Origin: Bacteroidota bacterium
GTDB taxonomy: Bacteria > Bacteroidota > Bacteroidia > Bacteroidales > VadinHA17
NCBI GenBank assembly: GCA_012838685.1
Contig: DUOU01000196.1
Span: forward strand, 1-29,843
Direction of reading: 5' to 3'
DNA: 29,843 nucleotides
Part shown: positions 17,506-26,248 of the stretch, piece after piece
Numbering within the stretch: position 1 is the first letter of the stretch
Layout: each line of letters starts with the position of its first letter
The notes under the pieces: model-generated
What the model saw: only the letters and a program-made list of their open reading frames with translations
Databases searched by the model: none
What the model was told of the DNA's origin: nothing
Position numbers and translations under genes: made by a program

Positions 17506-18666
17506 TTAGCCTCTCCGTGTGCCCAATAACCATCTTTCAGGAACCTCTCCGTGATTGGCCTTCATATAATCCTCCTGTGAACAGGCTATAAATGTACTCT
17601 CGCCACTTGTATTTATAAGTTCAATCCACCACCTGTCCGTGAAATTACTCTTGACAAATACCATATCCTCCCCAACATCGGGCAGAGTGACATGGTAGCG
17701 GGTAAATCTTCCGTTATCAACATCCAGAAATTGCGCTTCATACTGTTTTTGGGCGAATCCCTCCAGAAAAAACCATACCACCTGGGCCGCCAGACCTGTT
17801 GTCTGCTCTCTAAAGTCGACATCGGGGTCCACATCAAACAACGCGAAAAGGGAGAGATTATCGGAGATTCCGGCATATCTGGCCAAAAGACATATCTCCT
17901 CGCCATAGAACCCGTTTGGCGATGGTGAAATGGTACCGGGAGCATCAGACTGGCGAACAGATGACATATCAAAAATAATCGCGTCACTGTCCCTGATCAG
18001 TGGTTCCGTGAGGTGTATCGATTTTCTCGCTTCGCCGATTCTTACCAATTCAGCATGTCTCTCTTTAAGCCTGTTGACAACCTGTTGATCGTTTAACTGT
18101 GTCTGATAGCCAATATTTATAAAATGGCCCAACATACAATTCTTTCCATCTATGATATCTTTTAGAAAACTCAGGGAACCGGGCGTATCCTTGCTCCCGG
18201 CATAATCTATCCTGGAATCTACGGTTGCCAAAGTATATCTCTTCTTGAGCATCCTCATAGCTTTGTCGATCGCCAACGCCAATGCGCTGCTTCCTCCAAG
18301 TATCAGGGGAAATATCTCTTTCCCGGAGAGATAGACCAGGATATCCGCCAGTCCGGCAACAGTGTCCTCAAAAGAGACTCCCCGCCTCATATCTCCCAAG
18401 TCGATTATTTTCAATTTACCGGGGATTTTGGCGAGTTGATACAACTGCCTTCTTATACCACTGGGAGCCTTAATGGTACCCGGTATCGGACAGTTTCTCC
18501 CTTCAGGTACCCCGAACAGAGCCACCTTGTACCTGTCCAAATTCTTTATCGGGCTGTTTTCCGTGTGTACAGCGATGTTGTTTGAAAAACGGGCCTTCTC
18601 CGCGAAATATGGAAATGGAGGTTCTTCAATGCTCAACGGGTCAAAATAGTTCATCAAATCGATCAT
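17506..18666 (-). CDS. Arginase-fold (ureohydrolase) protein lacking several metal ligands
   Basis: The product is 386 residues with the overall layout of the arginase/agmatinase/formimidoylglutamase family: KVALFGVPEGRN near residue 47, PLILGGSSALALAID (about 120-134), TLATVDSRID (about 145-154), IIFDMSSVRQSDAPG (about 230-244) and a C-terminal DVDPDVDFREQT. The manganese motifs are degraded: GGDHS is GGSSA, DAHxD is DSRID, and DxDxxDP is DMSSVRQSD. By alignment this loses three of six metal ligands (two His and one Asp), so it is probably not a ureohydrolase. The frame is intact and the rest of the fold well kept, so it is a retained pseudoenzyme rather than decay. It starts 12 bases after topA and is likely co-transcribed with it. 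Its function is unknown. Confidence 0.75.
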   Translation of the reverse strand: MIDLMNYFDPLSIEEPPFPYFAEKARFSNNIAVHTENSPIKNLDRYKVALFGVPEGRNCPIPGTIKAPSGIRRQLYQLAKIPGKLKIIDLGDMRRGVSFEDTVAGLADILVYLSGKEIFPLILGGSSALALAIDKAMRMLKKRYTLATVDSRIDYAGSKDTPGSLSFLKDIIDGKNCMLGHFINIGYQTQLNDQQVVNRLKERHAELVRIGEARKSIHLTEPLIRDSDAIIFDMSSVRQSDAPGTISPSPNGFYGEEICLLARYAGISDNLSLFALFDVDPDVDFREQTTGLAAQVVWFFLEGFAQKQYEAQFLDVDNGRFTRYHVTLPDVGEDMVFVKSNFTDRWWIELINTSGESTFIACSQEDYMKANHGEVPERWLLGTRRG

Positions 18667-18678
18667 CTGGCCGGAGTA

Positions 18679-20976
18679 TTATTTTTTTGTTTTATTGGCT
18701 TTCTCTATGATATCCAGACACTCTTCCTTTGTAAGTTTTTTGGGATCGCATCCCTTGGGAAGCCTGTAGTTTTTCTTGTCTTTCGAGATATAGGGCCCAT
18801 ACCTGCCATTGAGGACCAAAATATCGTCAAACTCTTTTATAACCTTCTGTTTTTCGGCCTCCCGCTTTTCCCTGATAATTTCAATAGCCCTCCCAAGGTC
18901 GATTGTATATGGATCGTCCACCCCTTTTTTAAGGGAGTAAAATTTTCCTGAATGACGGATATATGGTCCATATTTTCCTGTATCCACGATAACCTCATTC
19001 TCTTCCAGTTCTCCAAGGTTGCGGGGCAAATTGAACAGCTGAAGGGCCTCTTCAAGAGTAATTGTCTCGATAAGCTGATTTTTATGGAGCGAAGCGAAAC
19101 GTGCCTTGTTGCCCCCTTCTGTTGTCCCTATCTGGGCGACAGGACCAAATCTGCCGACTTTAACGATCACCTCTTCACCGCTCTTCGGGTCAACTCCGAG
19201 AGTGCGGGATCCAATTTTTCTGTCCCTTTTTTCCAGCGCTTTCTTGACAGACTCATGGAAAGGGCCATAAAACTCCCCCAGCATGTTTGTCCACTCAATT
19301 TTTCCAACAGCAATCTTATCAAATTGCTCCTCTATCGCGGCCGTGAAGTGATAATCCACAATTTCCGGAAAATTGTCCATCAAAAAATCATTAACCACAA
19401 TACCTATGTTCTGGGGAAACAGTTTGGCTTTTTCCTTTCCGAACAACTCCGACCTCTTCGAGGAATTGACAACCCCCTTTTCAAGTGTAAGAATCCTGAC
19501 ATCCCTCTTTTCACCGGGTCTCTCTTCGCGCAATACGTACCCCCTGTTCTGTATGGTAGTGATCGTCGGAGCGTAAGTAGATGGCCTGCCAATTCCCAGC
19601 TCTTCCAGTTTTTTTACCAGACTTGCCTCGGTATACCGTGGAGGCGGTGTTGTGTACCGTTGGTCAGCCGTTATCTTTTTATATGTCAGTGGCATATTTT
19701 TCCTGACTTCAGGTATCAAAGCCTTTTCACTCTCTCCGCTGTCATCGTCAGTCGATTCCGAATAGACTTTCAGGAATCCGTCGAATTTCACAACCTCACC
19801 GGATGCGTTGAAAGTAACGGGAGAATTGTTCATCCCTATCGCAATAGTGGTCCTTTCAACCTCCGCATCCGCCATCTGTGACGCTATTGTCCTTTTCCAT
19901 ATAAGATCGTACAGTTTTTTCTCGTTCTGGCTGCCGGTAACCGCGGCATTATCGGGATAAGTTGGTCTTATCGCTTCATGAGCCTCCTGTGCCCCTTTCG
20001 ATTTTGTTTTATACTGTCTTGTTTTCGAATACTTTTCCCCATATTGAGCCACAATCACCTCTTTTGACTTTAAAAGGGCGAGTTTGGAAAGATTAGTGGA
20101 GTCGGTTCTCATATAGGTAATCTTTCCGGCTTCGTACAGTTTTTGGGCAACCGCCATTGTCTGTGCCACCGAGAAACCCAGTTTCCGGTATGCCTCCTGC
20201 TGCAACGTGGAGGTTGTGAACGGAGCTGCCGGCACTCTTGTCCCGGGTTTGACGGTAACCGAATCTATCTCAAAGTTGGAAGACGCGCACAGTTCCAGGA
20301 AACTTTTGGCTTCCTCCTCCTTCCTGAAGCGTTTTGATGCCTCAGCCTTGATAACCGACTCTTCACCCTTGTCGTTTTTAATTATAAAGAGGGCGGTTAT
20401 CCTGAAAGCAGACTCGCTCTGGAACGAGATTATCTCCCTCTCCCTCTCAACTATCAAACGGACAGCTACAGATTGTACCCTGCCGGCCGACAATGCGGGC
20501 TGTATCTTTTTCCACAACACCGGAGATATTTCAAAGCCCACCAGTCTATCGAGCACTCTTCTGGCCTGTTGGGAATTTACCAGATTCATATCAATAGTCC
20601 TTGGCTTGTTGATCGCGTTGGATATTGCCTCCTTGGTTATTTCATGGAAGACTATCCTTTTTGTATTGTCGATATCCAAATCCAAAACAGCCGCCAAATG
20701 CCAGGCTATCGCCTCTCCCTCGCGGTCCTCATCAGAGGCTATCCATATGTTTTTAGCGTTGGAAGCCGATTTCCTAAGCTCGTTGACAACCTTCAATTTC
20801 TCTTTTGGAACTTCATAGTCCGGTTCGAAATTATTCTCTATGTCGATACCTATATTTTTCTTCGATAAATCTCGGATATGGCCGAAACTGGAGACCACAT
20901 GAAACTCTTTTCCCAGGTATTTTTCAATGGTTTTAGCTTTAGCCGGCGACTCTACAATTACAAGATTCTCTATCAT
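18679..20976 (-). CDS. topA: DNA topoisomerase I (type IA)
   Basis: The enzyme relaxes negatively supercoiled DNA through a 5'-phosphotyrosine intermediate. The product is 765 residues: Toprim domain with NLVIVESPAKAKTIEKYLG at the N-terminus and the acidic triad in ASDEDREGEAIAWHL, and active-site Tyr288 in ITYMRTDST. The central domain contains LSAGRVQSVAVRLIVEREREI and the segment GIGRPSTYAPTI. The C-terminus has no CxxC zinc fingers; instead it carries glycine-rich TopoI C-terminal repeats (VKVGRFGPVAQIG, VDTGKYGPYIRHSG, LVLNGRYGPYISKDKKNYRLP), the arrangement common in Bacteroidota. It is divergent from the PBP1A gene across 118 bases, and is followed 12 bases later by the arginase-fold gene. 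Confidence 0.96.
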   Translation of the reverse strand: MIENLVIVESPAKAKTIEKYLGKEFHVVSSFGHIRDLSKKNIGIDIENNFEPDYEVPKEKLKVVNELRKSASNAKNIWIASDEDREGEAIAWHLAAVLDLDIDNTKRIVFHEITKEAISNAINKPRTIDMNLVNSQQARRVLDRLVGFEISPVLWKKIQPALSAGRVQSVAVRLIVEREREIISFQSESAFRITALFIIKNDKGEESVIKAEASKRFRKEEEAKSFLELCASSNFEIDSVTVKPGTRVPAAPFTTSTLQQEAYRKLGFSVAQTMAVAQKLYEAGKITYMRTDSTNLSKLALLKSKEVIVAQYGEKYSKTRQYKTKSKGAQEAHEAIRPTYPDNAAVTGSQNEKKLYDLIWKRTIASQMADAEVERTTIAIGMNNSPVTFNASGEVVKFDGFLKVYSESTDDDSGESEKALIPEVRKNMPLTYKKITADQRYTTPPPRYTEASLVKKLEELGIGRPSTYAPTITTIQNRGYVLREERPGEKRDVRILTLEKGVVNSSKRSELFGKEKAKLFPQNIGIVVNDFLMDNFPEIVDYHFTAAIEEQFDKIAVGKIEWTNMLGEFYGPFHESVKKALEKRDRKIGSRTLGVDPKSGEEVIVKVGRFGPVAQIGTTEGGNKARFASLHKNQLIETITLEEALQLFNLPRNLGELEENEVIVDTGKYGPYIRHSGKFYSLKKGVDDPYTIDLGRAIEIIREKREAEKQKVIKEFDDILVLNGRYGPYISKDKKNYRLPKGCDPKKLTKEECLDIIEKANKTKK

Positions 20977-21005
20977 TATTCGGGACTTTTACTGCAAAAA
21001 CTCGG

Positions 21006-21013
21006 CAAAGTAA
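21006..21013 (-). promoter_or_regulatory. Possible -7 box for topA
   Basis: On the - strand TTACTTTG (followed by CC) matches TAnnTTTG at seven of eight defined or free positions and lies 29 bases before the topA start. The shared 118-base divergent region also holds the PBP1A box at 21068-21075, so the two transcripts would start about 55-70 bases apart and back to back. Nothing else was recognised in the region. Confidence 0.35.
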
Positions 21014-21067
21014 ATCATTTCGCGCACAATCTTCAAATCAAATCTGTAAGTTTCTTTTTTAATTTGT

Positions 21068-21075
21068 TACTTTCG
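21068..21075 (+). promoter_or_regulatory. Possible -7 box for the PBP1A gene
   Basis: TACTTTCG followed by CG fits the variant TAnnTTCG(C) that also precedes panD, proC and the aminotransferase in this window. It lies 19 bases before the ATG at 21095, implying a very short 5' leader. No clear -33 element was seen. Confidence 0.4.
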
Positions 21076-21094
21076 CGGCAAATTCTCAACACTG

Positions 21095-23437
21095 ATGAGC
21101 GACAAGTCGAGTAACAGGAAATACCTGATCTGGTTGTGGACATTGTTTTCAATTCCGTTCATTGCCATAATTGTTATTTTCATCCTTATATCGCGGGATA
21201 AGCTGGGTACAATGCCCTCCTTTGAAGAGCTTGAGAATCCGGAATACAGTCTGGCCGCTGAAGTATATTCATCTGATGGGGTTCTTCTGGGAAAAATCAG
21301 TATCGAGAACCGTACATGGACAGATTTTGATGAAATATCGCCCGACTTTATCGATGCGCTTATAGCGACCGAAGATATCAGGTTTTACAAACATTCCGGC
21401 ATAGATGTCAGGGGCCTTGCCAGGGTAGCTGTCCGCACCATACTTTTAGGCAGTAACACCGGTGGAGGAAGCACCATATCCCAACAGCTGGCAAAACAGT
21501 TGTATCCGCGCGACACGGCAACGGTATCGGCATTTGTCAGAAATGTCCGGTTGGGCATTTCCAAGTTCAAGGAGTGGCATACGGCCGTCAAACTCGAAAA
21601 AAGTTATACAAAGGAGGAGATAATAGCCATGTATCTCAATAAGTACGACTTCCTCTATAACGCGATCGGAATAAAATCGGCATCAAGAGTCTATTTCAAC
21701 ACCACTCCCGATTCGCTTAAAATCGAGGAGGCCGCCGTACTGGTAGGAATGCTCAAAAACTCAAGCGCTTACAATCCCAAAAGATTTCCCGAAAGAATGC
21801 TGAACAGGAGGAATGTTGTCTTCTCCCAAATGGCCAAATATGGATATATTTCACAAGCCGAAGCCGACTCTCTCAAACAACTCCCCCTGGAGATAGATTT
21901 TAATCTCGAAGACCACAATACCGGACCGGCCACTTACGTCAGGGAATATCTCCGCACCACAATGTCAAAACCATTGCCCAACAGGAATGAATATGTGCAG
22001 CAGTATTCTTATGACGAAGCTTTGTGGCAGTGGGAAAACGATCCTCTGTACGGTTGGTGCGCCAAAAACACCAAACCTGATGGCAGCAACTATAATATCT
22101 ATAAAGACGGGCTGAAAATCTATACAACTATCGATTCCCGTATGCAGAGGTATGCCGAGGAGGCTCTTATCGAGCATCTCTCACAGGATCTGCAGCCCAA
22201 CTTCTATAAAAGGGCCGAAAGTTTCAGGAACCCTCCCTATTCGGACGACATCGACAGCAAGACCGTTGAGGAGCTGCTGATGAGGTCTTTGAGACAAAGC
22301 GACCGTTATTATGTTATGAGAGCGAGAGGATATTCGGAGGATTCTATAATGGCGGCTTTCAATAAACCTACAAATATGACCGTATTCTCCTGGCAAGGGG
22401 AGATAGACACCGTTATGACGCCTCTTGACTCCATACGTTACTATAAATTCTTCATACGTTCGGCCATTATGGTGGAAGATCCGCATACCGGTTACGTTAA
22501 GGCGTATGTAGGGGGACCCGATTTCAAATACTTCAAGTACGACGCCGTGACCCAACAGCGCAAACAGGTGGGAAGTACCATAAAACCGTTCCTCTACACC
22601 ATAGCCATGCAGAACGGATATTCGCCTTGCTATATGGTGGAAAACATACCCCGCAGGTTTGAGAGCGGCGACACAATATGGGAACCCAGAAGTTCCGGAC
22701 CCAGGGATATGCACGGAAAGATGGTAACGCTTAAATGGGGATTGTCACAGTCGGAGAACTATATTTCCGCGTGGCTTATGGAGACCTTTCCCCCTTCATC
22801 TGTGGTTGACATCATGCATAAGATGGGCATAAGGAGCTTCATAGATCCGGTTCCTTCGATCTTCTTGGGGACATCCGACATCAAACTTGAGGAGATGGTT
22901 GGAGCGTACGGAACTTTCGCCAATAAGGGGGTTTATACGCGACCGATGTATGTCACCCGTATAGAGGACAAAAACGGAAATATTATCTCATCTTTCTCGC
23001 CAAAGATTGAAGAGGTGATAACGGAGGAGACAGCGTATCTGATGCTTGATCTGCTACAGAGCGTTGTTAGGACAGGTACCGGTATCCGACTGCGTTCAAA
23101 ATACGAACTTTATAACCAAATCGGGGGAAAGACGGGTACAACCCAGAACAACGCCAACGGATGGTTTATGGGGATTACCCCCAACCTTGTGGGAGGGGTA
23201 TGGACCGGATGGGAAGACCAGTCTATCCACTTTGAAACCATTGGAGAGGGTCAGGGGGCCAATATGGCCCTGCCGATTATGGCCATGTTCCTGAAAAAGG
23301 TTTATGCCGATCCTGAATTGGGCCCGATGTATGAGGACAAATTCGAGAAACCTGAGAATTTCAATATGGAACTCGATTGCAACACGGTCGAAATAACAAA
23401 CACAAGAAGGGATAACCCGTTAGTGGACAGATACTGA
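21095..23437 (+). CDS. Class A penicillin-binding protein 1A (transglycosylase/transpeptidase)
   Basis: The product is a 780-residue bifunctional peptidoglycan synthase. It has a short cytoplasmic tail, one membrane anchor (WTLFSIPFIAIIVIFILI, about 15-32), then a GT51 glycosyltransferase domain with catalytic Glu93 in ATEDIRFYKHSGIDVRG and GGSTISQQLAKQLYPRD. The penicillin-binding transpeptidase domain has nucleophile Ser494 in GSTIKPF, the SxN motif at Ser553 (SEN) and KTGT at Lys679. All catalytic motifs are intact. It acts on lipid II at the outer face of the inner membrane. It is divergent from topA and its tandem stops (TGA TAA) lie next to the convergent radA stop, only 6 bases apart. 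It resembles the PBP1A/MrcA group; which paralogue this is cannot be decided from the window. Confidence 0.94.
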   Translation: MSDKSSNRKYLIWLWTLFSIPFIAIIVIFILISRDKLGTMPSFEELENPEYSLAAEVYSSDGVLLGKISIENRTWTDFDEISPDFIDALIATEDIRFYKHSGIDVRGLARVAVRTILLGSNTGGGSTISQQLAKQLYPRDTATVSAFVRNVRLGISKFKEWHTAVKLEKSYTKEEIIAMYLNKYDFLYNAIGIKSASRVYFNTTPDSLKIEEAAVLVGMLKNSSAYNPKRFPERMLNRRNVVFSQMAKYGYISQAEADSLKQLPLEIDFNLEDHNTGPATYVREYLRTTMSKPLPNRNEYVQQYSYDEALWQWENDPLYGWCAKNTKPDGSNYNIYKDGLKIYTTIDSRMQRYAEEALIEHLSQDLQPNFYKRAESFRNPPYSDDIDSKTVEELLMRSLRQSDRYYVMRARGYSEDSIMAAFNKPTNMTVFSWQGEIDTVMTPLDSIRYYKFFIRSAIMVEDPHTGYVKAYVGGPDFKYFKYDAVTQQRKQVGSTIKPFLYTIAMQNGYSPCYMVENIPRRFESGDTIWEPRSSGPRDMHGKMVTLKWGLSQSENYISAWLMETFPPSSVVDIMHKMGIRSFIDPVPSIFLGTSDIKLEEMVGAYGTFANKGVYTRPMYVTRIEDKNGNIISSFSPKIEEVITEETAYLMLDLLQSVVRTGTGIRLRSKYELYNQIGGKTGTTQNNANGWFMGITPNLVGGVWTGWEDQSIHFETIGEGQGANMALPIMAMFLKKVYADPELGPMYEDKFEKPENFNMELDCNTVEITNTRRDNPLVDRY

Positions 23438-23443
23438 TAATCA

Positions 23444-24802
23444 TCAAGAAAAGAGGCTCCTGACAAGATGTTCTATCTTGCCCACCTTTACTATTTCAAT
23501 GCCCGGTGATTTGACATCCATCTCCTTATGGAATTTTGAGACATAAATCTTCTTGAAACCCATTTTTGCCGCCTCTTTGATTCTCTGGCTTATATGCGAT
23601 ACCGGCCGCAATTCGCCCGACAAACCGGCCTCTCCCGCGAAACAGGTGTCTTTTGGTATGGGTATGTCGAGGTTCGACGAAAGAATGGATGCCATTATAG
23701 CCATATCAATTGCCGGATCCGTTACCCTCAACCCCCCCGCGATATTCAAAAAAACATCCTTGGCGCCAAGCCGGAATCCCGCCCTTTTCTCGAGAACGGC
23801 CAACAACATGTTCAGCCGTCGTATATCAAATCCGGTAGTGCTTCTCTGGGGTGTTCCGTAAACGGCACTGCTCACAAGAGCCTGTGTCTCTATTATAAAC
23901 GGCCTCACTCCATCCAAAGTAGCGGCGATAGCGATTCCGCTGAGAAGCTCATCATGTTGGTTGATAAACATTTCGGAAGGGTTCGAGATCTCGCGGAGAC
24001 CCGACTCCATCATCTCAAAAATACCGATTTCGGTAGTGGATCCAAACCTGTTCTTAACGGAACGAAGGATCCTGTATACGTAGTTGTTGTCGCCTTCAAA
24101 ATACAAAACCACGTCCACAATATGTTCAAGCACCTTTGGCCCCGCCAACGAACCATCTTTTGTGATATGTCCGATCAGTAGCACAGGTATTCCGGTAGTC
24201 TTGGCATATTTCAGCAACATAGCGGCGCATTCCCGGATCTGCGACACCGATCCCGCCGAGGATTCGAGCAGGGTCGTCGAGATTGTCTGTATGGAATCGA
24301 CAATTATTAAATTGGGGTCGATGTTGTTGGCATGCGCCAGTATATTGCCCAGTTCGGTTTCGCCCAACACGTAACAATTGGAATTAGACTTACGTAACCG
24401 CTTTGCCCTGAGGGAGATCTGCTCCTCGCTCTCTTCACCCGAAACATATAAAACCGTGCTCTTTTCGAGCAACAACGCTATCTGGAGCGCGAGAGTAGAC
24501 TTCCCGACCCCCGGCTCTCCTCCCAAAAGGATAAGCGACCCGCTTACCATTCCCCCTCCAAGTAACCTGTCGAGTTCCGAAATCGAGGTCGCCACCCTCT
24601 TCTTATCGTCCACATCAATGCTGTTTATCAACCTGGGACGTCTCTCCGTTTCGGGGATACCGACCTCTGTTTTGACATTTACCGGGGCAATTATCTCTTC
24701 CTGGTAACTGTTCCACTCTTTGCACGAGGGACATTTCCCTATCCACTTCGGAGATTCGGCGCCACAATTCTGGCATACATACACAACCTTTCGCTTGGCC
24801 AT
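23444..24802 (-). CDS. radA: DNA repair protein RadA (Sms)
   Basis: RadA is a RecA-like ATPase that promotes branch migration and processing of recombination intermediates. The product is 452 residues: an N-terminal C4 zinc finger (Cys10, Cys13, Cys24, Cys27 in CQNCG and CPSCKEW), RecA-like core with Walker A GGEPGVGKST (about 94-103), Walker B LIIVDSIQTI, the RadA-specific KNRFG motif (in SVKNRFGSTTEIGIFEM), and a Lon-protease-like C-terminal domain (DVFLNIAGGLRVTDPAIDMAI). Length is normal. It is the last gene of the panC-panD-flippase-radA run, starting 6 bases after the flippase-like gene stops, so probably co-translated. Confidence 0.96.
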   Translation of the reverse strand: MAKRKVVYVCQNCGAESPKWIGKCPSCKEWNSYQEEIIAPVNVKTEVGIPETERRPRLINSIDVDDKKRVATSISELDRLLGGGMVSGSLILLGGEPGVGKSTLALQIALLLEKSTVLYVSGEESEEQISLRAKRLRKSNSNCYVLGETELGNILAHANNIDPNLIIVDSIQTISTTLLESSAGSVSQIRECAAMLLKYAKTTGIPVLLIGHITKDGSLAGPKVLEHIVDVVLYFEGDNNYVYRILRSVKNRFGSTTEIGIFEMMESGLREISNPSEMFINQHDELLSGIAIAATLDGVRPFIIETQALVSSAVYGTPQRSTTGFDIRRLNMLLAVLEKRAGFRLGAKDVFLNIAGGLRVTDPAIDMAIMASILSSNLDIPIPKDTCFAGEAGLSGELRPVSHISQRIKEAAKMGFKKIYVSKFHKEMDVKSPGIEIVKVGKIEHLVRSLFS

Positions 24803-24808
24803 TGTCTT

Positions 24809-25822
24809 TTATTTATTGGAACTGAAAGATACGTTTTTTCTCCTGCCAAACATTATGTAGGCGGAAAAAGAGCCCAAGAGTATTGTCAACAATATCTGTG
24901 ATTCATGGGATATTATCGAATAAATCAGCCCATCCTCAATGGTTATGCCATATACTATGGCCAAACCATTGGAAACGATATAATGAAACGCCCCGAACCC
25001 CCCTTGTACCGGCACCATCATCCCGAACGAACCAATTATCAGGATAAAAACGGCGTCGTTCAAACCAAGAACGGAGGTACTCTCCAGACAGTAAACAACA
25101 AACCACGACATCAACGTGTAACAAAGCCACATAATAATTGTCAGGAAGAGGAACAACCATCTCTTTTCCATTTTGGTTATGGAGACAAATCCATCCACAA
25201 TTCCCCTGATAAAGCCGAATACTCTCGCGATAAATCTGTTTTTTGGGACTCTTTTCCGGAATAAGACCAATAATATTACCAAGATCAGGAACGTTCCTGT
25301 CAAAAGCCAGAAACCCAGAGTAAGACCAAATGATGAACGTATAGGCTGATAAATACTGTCAATAAAAAACTGTTTTACCGTATCGCTGGCGAAAAGGACA
25401 AAAGTCACGGTAATTGCCAATATTGATATAATGTCAATAGCCCTTTCAAGCAGTATCGTTCCAAAAAGTTTGTCCACGGGAATTGACTCCTTGCGGCCCA
25501 ACGCCACGCATTTGGAAACCTCTCCAATCCTGGGAACAGCAATATTGGCCAGATAGCCAAAAACAACCGCATGAAAAGCATTTGATAATGAGGGGTTGTA
25601 CCCAAGAGGGTCGATAAGGAGCCGCCATCTCAACGCCCTGACGAAATAAGCGGCTATTCCAAAAAACAACGAAAAGATCAGCCAGACATAGTTCGCGGAT
25701 AACAGCCCCTCCCTGATATCCTTGAAGGCCACATTCCTGAATGCCAGCCAAAGAATCAGCAATCCCAGGCTGAGATATAAGAGAAATTTCAATATTCCCG
25801 AGGCTGTTTTCTTGAGATCCAT
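24809..25822 (-). CDS. Flippase-like integral membrane protein (LPG_synthase_TM / UPF0104)
   Basis: The product is 337 residues from the ATG at 25822. The frame stays open 34 codons further up, but that would overlap panD and put a basic, non-membrane stretch before the first helix. About eight hydrophobic helices are visible, for example ILKFLLYLSLGLLILWLAF, YVWLIFSLFFGIAAYFVRAL and WLLTGTFLILVILLVLF. Family motifs are RALRWRLLI, YLANIAVPRIGEVSKC, LLERAIDIISIL and VPVQGGFGAFHY. This is the membrane half seen in MprF and in YbhN/AglD proteins; it lacks the cytoplasmic lysyl-transferase domain, so it is not a lysyl-PG synthase. A lipid or lipid-linked precursor transport role is inferred. It lies between panD (34 bases) and radA (6 bases). 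Confidence 0.85.
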   Translation of the reverse strand: MDLKKTASGILKFLLYLSLGLLILWLAFRNVAFKDIREGLLSANYVWLIFSLFFGIAAYFVRALRWRLLIDPLGYNPSLSNAFHAVVFGYLANIAVPRIGEVSKCVALGRKESIPVDKLFGTILLERAIDIISILAITVTFVLFASDTVKQFFIDSIYQPIRSSFGLTLGFWLLTGTFLILVILLVLFRKRVPKNRFIARVFGFIRGIVDGFVSITKMEKRWLFLFLTIIMWLCYTLMSWFVVYCLESTSVLGLNDAVFILIIGSFGMMVPVQGGFGAFHYIVSNGLAIVYGITIEDGLIYSIISHESQILLTILLGSFSAYIMFGRRKNVSFSSNK

Positions 25823-25856
25823 GGTCAAGATAAGCGATAATACAGGTATTCTATTG

Positions 25857-26207
25857 TCAAACGAGCCTGTTGGTGGCCGTATCCGGAATAACAACCGTAG
25901 GTTTGAACGATTTTGCCTCTTCAAATTCCATCATAGCGTACGACATCACTATGATCACATCACCTACCTGTACTTTTCTGGCGGCGGCGCCGTTCAGACA
26001 TATCTCACCGGAGTTCCTTTTACCGGTAATAACGTATGTTTCAAATCGTTCTCCGTTGTTGAGATCCAAAACGTGTACCTTTTCATGCTCAATCAGGTTG
26101 GCCGCCTCCATAAGATCCTCATCAATGGTGATACTTCCGAGGTAATTGAGGTTGGCCTCAGTAACCGATACCCTGTGCAACTTCGATTTAAGTACTTCTA
26201 TCAACAT
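25857..26207 (-). CDS. panD: Aspartate 1-decarboxylase
   Basis: The enzyme makes beta-alanine from L-aspartate for pantothenate and CoA synthesis. The 116-residue proenzyme has the self-cleavage site Gly24-Ser25 in NYLGSITID, where Ser25 becomes the pyruvoyl cofactor. Other family segments are KLHRVSVTEANL at the N-terminus, GERFETYVITGKRNSGEICLNGAAA and VGDVIIVMSYAMM. Length is normal. It follows panC by 41 bases, and that gap contains its own promoter-like box. Its neighbour PanC uses the beta-alanine product. Confidence 0.97.
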   Translation of the reverse strand: MLIEVLKSKLHRVSVTEANLNYLGSITIDEDLMEAANLIEHEKVHVLDLNNGERFETYVITGKRNSGEICLNGAAARKVQVGDVIIVMSYAMMEFEEAKSFKPTVVIPDTATNRLV

Positions 26208-26240
26208 AACTCTTTCGTATTCTGATTACTGTTCAACCCG

Positions 26241-26248
26241 CGAATATA
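26241..26248 (-). promoter_or_regulatory. Possible -7 box for panD
   Basis: On the - strand TATATTCG followed by CGG lies 33 bases before the panD ATG and immediately after the panC stop. It is identical to the eight bases upstream of proC (28582-28589) and fits TAnnTT[TC]G. It would let panD, the flippase-like gene and radA be expressed independently of panC. Confidence 0.4.

Noticed and set aside
24809..25822. MprF lysyl-phosphatidylglycerol synthase
   Set aside because: Only the membrane part is present; there is no C-terminal aminoacyl-transferase domain.
25823..25924. Longer N-terminus for the flippase-like protein
   Set aside because: It overlaps the panD coding region and adds a basic stretch without family similarity; the ATG at 25822 fits the first membrane helix.
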